DNA from: Agrococcus sp. Marseille-P2731
GTDB lineage: Bacteria > Actinomycetota > Actinomycetes > Actinomycetales > Microbacteriaceae
Direction: 5' to 3'
Assembly: GCF_900117395.1 (NCBI RefSeq)
Contig: NZ_FPEG01000003.1
Location: 806,001-870,000 of the forward strand
Length of the DNA stretch: 64,000 nucleotides
The number at the start of each line of letters is the position of its first letter. Positions within the stretch are counted from its first letter, which is position 1. Positions 60,151 to 64,000 of this stretch are shown piece by piece. The notes under the pieces were generated by a model. That model worked only from the letters and a program-made list of their open reading frames with translations. It had not been told where the DNA came from and ran no database searches. Both the position numbers and the translations under genes were made by a program.

Positions 60151-60984
60151 CTAGCCCTTCTCCGCACCCTCCGTCGTCGACATGATGCGCCGCTGGAAGA
60201 TGAAGAACACCACCGCGACCGGGATCGTCATGAGCACCGCCGCGGCGAGCTTCAGCGGGAACTGCGTCCCAGAGCCCAGCTGCCCAGAGACGAGCGAGCC
60301 GACCCCGGTGGTGAGCGTGTGCAGCTCCGGGCTCTGCCGCGAGATCACGAAGTGCGCGAACTCGTTCCAGGAGCCCTGGAACGACAGGATCGTCAGCGTG
60401 ATGAGCGCGGGCGTCGCCATCGGCAGCGTCACCGACCAGAAGGTGCGGAAGACACCGGCGCCGTCGATGCGCGCCGCCTCCTCGATCGACGCGGGGATGG
60501 AGTCGAAGAACTGCTTCATGATGAAGATGCCGGCGGCATCCGCGAGCAGCGGGATGATCATGCCCGCATAGCTGTCGTAGAGCCCGAGTTCCTTGATGAC
60601 GAGGAACCGCGGGATCATCAGCACCACGCTCGGCACCGCGAGCACGGCGATGAACAGCGCGAAGATCGCGCTCCTGCCGCGGAATCGCAGCCGAGACAGC
60701 GCGTAGGCCGCCAGCGAGTCGAAGAACACCCGGAACACCGTCACGACGACCGTGATGAACACCGAGTTCGCCGCCCACAGCGGCAGGTCGGTGCCCGTGA
60801 CCAGCCGCTCGTAGGCGGCGAAGGTGAACGTCTCGGGGATGAGCCGCATCGGGTCGCCGTTCGCCTCGGCATCGGTCTTGAACGAGCTGCTGATGGCGAT
60901 GACGAAGGGGTAGATGTAGAGCATCGCCAGGACGACGAGGATCACGTAGCCCGCGATCAGGCCACCGCTGATGCGCTCCCTCAT
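60151..60984 (-). CDS. Sugar ABC transporter permease, MalG-like
   Basis: A 277-residue permease with six helices. The inner-membrane coupling motif EAARIDGAGVFRTFWSVTLPMATPALIT (EAA loop) is at about residues 170-198. It starts MRERISGGLIAGYVILVVLA. ATG 60984 overlaps the MalF-like stop by 4 bp. It forms the inner channel with the MalF-like protein for a sugar importer; no ATPase gene is in the operon, so a shared MsiK-type ATPase is probable. Confidence 0.93.
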   Translation of the reverse strand: MRERISGGLIAGYVILVVLAMLYIYPFVIAISSSFKTDAEANGDPMRLIPETFTFAAYERLVTGTDLPLWAANSVFITVVVTVFRVFFDSLAAYALSRLRFRGRSAIFALFIAVLAVPSVVLMIPRFLVIKELGLYDSYAGMIIPLLADAAGIFIMKQFFDSIPASIEEAARIDGAGVFRTFWSVTLPMATPALITLTILSFQGSWNEFAHFVISRQSPELHTLTTGVGSLVSGQLGSGTQFPLKLAAAVLMTIPVAVVFFIFQRRIMSTTEGAEKG

Positions 60985-62180
60985 GTGAGCCCACCTCCCG
61001 TCGTGCTCTGCGGACCGGCCTGCAGGCGCACGGCGCCCTCCGCCATCAGCCCCGCCTCGCGGTCATCGCCCTTCCCCCTGCGACGCCGCTCGCGCTTCGT
61101 GCCCATGCCGCTCGCATCCCGCTCGCCCAGCACCCAGCGCTGGATGAGCGTCATCGCGATGATGATGAGGAACAGCACGAACGCGATCGCGGCCGCGATG
61201 CCCGGCTCGTTGTTCTCGAACGCCTGGTTGAAGGCCAGGTACGCCGGGCTCGTCAGCGTGGGCGCCGCGGGCGTGCCCCGCGTGAGGTAGACCTGGTCGA
61301 AGACCTGCCAGGTGCCGATGAGCCCGAGCGTGAGCACCGTGAACAGCGTCGGCTTGAGCATCGGCACGGTGACCGAGAAGAAGGTGCGGATGGGTCCGGC
61401 ACCGTCCATCACCGCCGCCTCCCCGACCTCGGCGCCGATGTTCTGCAGCCCGGCCAGGAAGAGCAGCATGAAGGTGCCGGAGGTCGTGAAGATCGCCATG
61501 ATGATCAGCACGCACTGGGCGACCGATGGTCCGGCGACCCACTCCCAGGCGGAGACGCCGAGGAAGCCCGGCGCCTCCCAGCCGGCGGGCGGCCCGTCGA
61601 CGCCGGCGAGCCCGAGCAGCATCTGCAGCACGCCGCGCGGGTCGGCGAACCAGTTCGGCCCGTTGATGCTCAGCCACGCGAGCACCCGGTTCACGACGCC
61701 CGTCGCGCCGAAGAGGAACAGGAACACTCCCGTGATCGCGATCGACGAGGTGACCGAGGGGAAGTAGAACGCGGTCCGGAAGAAGCTCTTCGCCCGCAGC
61801 ATGCGGCGGTTGACCTGCACTGCGAGGAAGAGGGCGAGCGCGGTCTGCAGCGGCACGACGAGCAGCACGTAGAAGACGTTGTTGCGGATCGAGCGGCCGA
61901 AGAGCTCGCGAGTGAGGGAGTCGTCGGTGGTGATCGCGGCGTAGTTCTCGAGCCCGACCACGTCGACGCTGTCGTTGAACAGCGGCGAGTTGCGGCCGTT
62001 CCAGTCGGTGAACGAGACCCAGAGCGCGAGGGCGATCGGCGCGATCAGGAAGACGCCGATGATGAGGATCGCCGGCAGCGTGAAGAGCCAGCCGGCGACG
62101 GCCTCGCCGCTGCGCTTGGTCTGGCGCCGCGCGCTCCGGCGCCGCGCATGCGGCGCCGGAGCGGCGGTGGTGGTGCTCAT
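60981..62180 (-). CDS. Sugar ABC transporter permease, MalF-like
   Basis: A 399-residue permease. A basic N-terminal tail is followed by about six helices with the EAA loop EVGEAAVMDGAGPIRTFFSVTVPMLKPTLFTV at about 264-295. A large extracytoplasmic segment (about 175-220) and a long basic C-terminal tail (about 355-399; RERRRRGKGDDREAG) distinguish it from MalF. ATG 62180 lies 20 bp after the binding protein gene. Confidence 0.93.
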   Translation of the reverse strand: MSTTTAAPAPHARRRSARRQTKRSGEAVAGWLFTLPAILIIGVFLIAPIALALWVSFTDWNGRNSPLFNDSVDVVGLENYAAITTDDSLTRELFGRSIRNNVFYVLLVVPLQTALALFLAVQVNRRMLRAKSFFRTAFYFPSVTSSIAITGVFLFLFGATGVVNRVLAWLSINGPNWFADPRGVLQMLLGLAGVDGPPAGWEAPGFLGVSAWEWVAGPSVAQCVLIIMAIFTTSGTFMLLFLAGLQNIGAEVGEAAVMDGAGPIRTFFSVTVPMLKPTLFTVLTLGLIGTWQVFDQVYLTRGTPAAPTLTSPAYLAFNQAFENNEPGIAAAIAFVLFLIIIAMTLIQRWVLGERDASGMGTKRERRRRGKGDDREAGLMAEGAVRLQAGPQSTTGGGLT

Positions 62181-62200
62181 GTCGGTCGCGCCCGGCTGCG

Positions 62201-63448
62201 TCAGCCCTGCGAGGCCTCGAGCGCAGCCTCGAGCTGCGTCTGCACCTGGTCGAGCACGGCCTGCGCGTCACCGCCCTGCAGGGTCGTGATGGCGTTGTTG
62301 AACTCGCCCACCACATCCGCTGCGCCCGAGAAGGCGACCGGGCTGACCGCGTAGTCGGCGCCCGCGACGAAGGCCTCGTTCTCGGGGTAGGTCTCGGCGT
62401 AGGTCGCCGCGGCCGACTCGGTCGAGGGGATCACACCGAAGGCCTCGGCGAACTCGAGCTGCTGCTCGTCGCTCGTGAGGAAGGCGACGAGCTCCTGCGC
62501 GCTCTCGACGGTGTCCTGCCCCTCGGGGATGCCCCAGCAGTTCGAGAACGTGAACGTGCCCTGCCCCGCGGGGCCGGCCGGCAGCTCGACGACCTGGAAC
62601 TCGACGTCCGGGAAGTCGTTCTCGAGCGCGCCGCGGATCCACGGGCCCTCGATCACCATCGCCGCCGAGCCGTTGCCGAACGCCTCGCCGCCCCAGCCCG
62701 CACCGAGGTCGGCCGGCCACTGCAGCGCGCCCGCCTCGAGCAGGCCCTGCACGTACTCGAGCGCCTCGAGGTTCTCCGGCGAGCTCGCCGTCACCGTCTC
62801 GCCATCCATGAGGCCGCCGCCGGCCTGCTCCATGAACACGCCGAGGCGCGCGTACTCCGCACCCATCGAGAGGCCGACGGTGTCGCCGCTCGTGAGCGTC
62901 TCGGCCGCCGACTGGAGCGACGCCCAGTCGGTCGGGATGTCTGCCTCCGTGAGTCCAGCATCCGCCCACAGCTGAGTGTTGATGACGAGGCCGAGCGTCG
63001 AGAAGTCCTTCGGGGCGCACACGAACTCGCCGTCGTAGGAGAAGGCGTCGACGAGCGCGGGGTAGAACGCGTCGGCGTTCTCGAGGTTCGCGGCGTAGGG
63101 CTCCAGGAAGTCGTCGCTCGCGTAGGTCTGGAACTGATCCCAGCCCATGTAGAAGACGTCGGGCGCCGTGTCACCCGCGAAGCCCTGCGCGAGCTCCTGG
63201 TTCAGGTCGGATGCGGCGATCACCTCGACGTCGACGCCGGACTCGGTGCTCCACGCGTCGGCAGCCGCCTGCACGGCGGCCGTCTCTGCGTCACCGGAGG
63301 AGCCGATGAGCATCGTCAGGGGGTCGCCCGAGGCTGCGGGCTCGCCCGCCTCGCCCGAGGTGTCGGGGGCGCCGCCGCCCGAGCAGGAGGCCAGGGCGAG
63401 AGCGAGCGCACCGACGAGGGCGACGCTGCCCAGCTTGCTGAGTCGCAT
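62201..63448 (-). CDS. Sugar ABC transporter substrate-binding lipoprotein
   Basis: A 415-residue extracytoplasmic solute-binding protein, family 1. The signal peptide ends in the lipobox LASC (Cys22 lipidated) followed by a Gly/Ser/Glu linker. The mature part has DTAPDVFYMGWDQFQTYAS, FVCAPKDFSTLGLVINTQLWADAG and GSAAMVIEGPWIRGAL, typical of oligosaccharide-binding proteins. ATG 63448 begins MRLSKLGSVALVG. It is the first structural gene after the LacI regulator (11 bp). Confidence 0.93.
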   Translation of the reverse strand: MRLSKLGSVALVGALALALASCSGGGAPDTSGEAGEPAASGDPLTMLIGSSGDAETAAVQAAADAWSTESGVDVEVIAASDLNQELAQGFAGDTAPDVFYMGWDQFQTYASDDFLEPYAANLENADAFYPALVDAFSYDGEFVCAPKDFSTLGLVINTQLWADAGLTEADIPTDWASLQSAAETLTSGDTVGLSMGAEYARLGVFMEQAGGGLMDGETVTASSPENLEALEYVQGLLEAGALQWPADLGAGWGGEAFGNGSAAMVIEGPWIRGALENDFPDVEFQVVELPAGPAGQGTFTFSNCWGIPEGQDTVESAQELVAFLTSDEQQLEFAEAFGVIPSTESAAATYAETYPENEAFVAGADYAVSPVAFSGAADVVGEFNNAITTLQGGDAQAVLDQVQTQLEAALEASQG

Positions 63449-63459
63449 GGGGATTCCTT

Positions 63460-64000
63460 TCAGGATGGGGTCGAGCCCCGGTCGGCGGCGGGGGCGATCC
63501 CCCACCGTGCGTCGTCGCGCCGCACCAGCTGCGGTGTGACGAGGGTCGTGGTGACGCCGGCCTCGGGGTCGAGCGCCAGCAGCGCTGCCGCCGCGACCTC
63601 GCCGAGGCTCTGGTCGACGCTCGGGAAGCCGAGGCCGGCCGCGAGCGAGGTGTTGTCGAAGCCGATGACCGGCACGCGGGCGGCGGTCTGCGCGAGGGCG
63701 CCGATGGCACCGGTCGCGAGCGAGTCGGAGGCGCACACCAGGGCGTCGACGCCCTGCTCGAGCAGCGGGGCCACGGCGGCGAGCGCCTCGGCGACGCCGT
63801 CCTCGCTGCGCACCGTGAGCGCGTCGAGGTCGCGCCCGTCGACGCCGAGCCGCTCGCGCATCGCACTCGCCCAGCCCAGTCGGCGGTCGTCGCCGGAGCC
63901 GCTGCCCTCGGGCCAGCCCAGGAACCCGATGCGGCGGTGACCGGCGTCGAGCAGCACCTCGGTGGCCTCTCGCGTGCCCGCCGCGCCGTCGACGTCCACC
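63460..64000 (-). CDS. LacI family regulator, C-terminal part
   Basis: The last 180 residues of a LacI/GalR repressor; the DNA-binding N-terminus lies beyond the right edge. Ligand-core motifs: VDGAAGTREATEVLLDAGHRRIGFLG, DALVCASDSLATGAIGALAQTAARVPVIGFDNTSLAAGL and the final VTTTLVTPQLVRRDDARWG. It heads the importer operon in the same direction and should repress it until sugar binds. Confidence 0.9.
   Translation of the reverse strand, partial: VDVDGAAGTREATEVLLDAGHRRIGFLGWPEGSGSGDDRRLGWASAMRERLGVDGRDLDALTVRSEDGVAEALAAVAPLLEQGVDALVCASDSLATGAIGALAQTAARVPVIGFDNTSLAAGLGFPSVDQSLGEVAAAALLALDPEAGVTTTLVTPQLVRRDDARWGIAPAADRGSTPS

Overview
The window comes from a high-GC actinobacterium, most likely of the family Microbacteriaceae (an Agrococcus-like genus is a guess). 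The evidence is the very GC-rich third codon positions, GTG/TTG starts, leaderless-type promoters, the mismatch endonuclease NucS, the coproporphyrin-dependent haem pathway (CgoX, ChdC/HemQ, CpfC), a DUF222/13E12 HNH protein, and a divergent idi-MarR pair of the kind that borders carotenoid clusters. No rRNA, tRNA, CRISPR array or prophage was seen. Genes are packed tightly and often overlap by 4 bp (ATGA or GTGA).

Layout: 1-2358 has the partial idi gene, a MarR regulator and a Pif1-like helicase. 2529-13399 is mostly housekeeping: an amidotransferase, an APH-fold kinase, a three-gene small membrane operon, an M13 peptidase, MATE and MFS exporters, a serine hydrolase, nucS and a zinc-ribbon protein carrying 21-residue repeats. 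13458-15793 is hemB-hemL. 15876-21766 is a compact operon of HMG-CoA reductase, HMG-CoA lyase, a small membrane protein and a TctA-type permease, headed by a GAF/PucR regulator; I read it as uptake and catabolism of mevalonate or a related acid. 21808-26717 has an XRE/SDR divergent pair, a serine hydrolase and an ABC-F ATPase preceded by a probable leader-peptide attenuator. 26937-34744 is a complete kdp potassium operon with two tiny single-helix ORFs in front and its sensor/regulator pair behind. 34750-38487 is an ABC exporter with its own two-component system. 38623-41795 has an XRE-cupin regulator, a flavin reductase-like protein, a methyltransferase, a DUF1905 protein and a YbaK-type deacylase.

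41977-54405 holds the main haem cluster (hemE, cgoX, hemQ, cpfC, hemC, hemD on the minus strand and hemA on the plus strand). It is interrupted by an Asp23/AmaP envelope-stress locus with its own ECF sigma factor and a CsbD protein. Three haem enzymes carry unusual additions: GluTR (hemA) has an insertion with three Cys-Pro motifs, ferrochelatase has a Cys-Cys N-terminal tail, and CgoX contains a recent 33-bp tandem repeat. 54421-64000 has an MFS exporter, a glycogen-debranching-type glycosidase, the DUF222-HNH element followed by a 43-bp hairpin repeat, and a LacI-controlled sugar ABC importer that runs off the right edge.

The strongest candidate for a little-described system is the mvaA-mvaB-permease operon. 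Next are the Cys-Pro insertion in GluTR, the zinc-ribbon/21-residue-repeat ORF with a strong internal start, and the ABC-F leader. All functional statements rest on motif and neighbourhood reading; no database search was possible.
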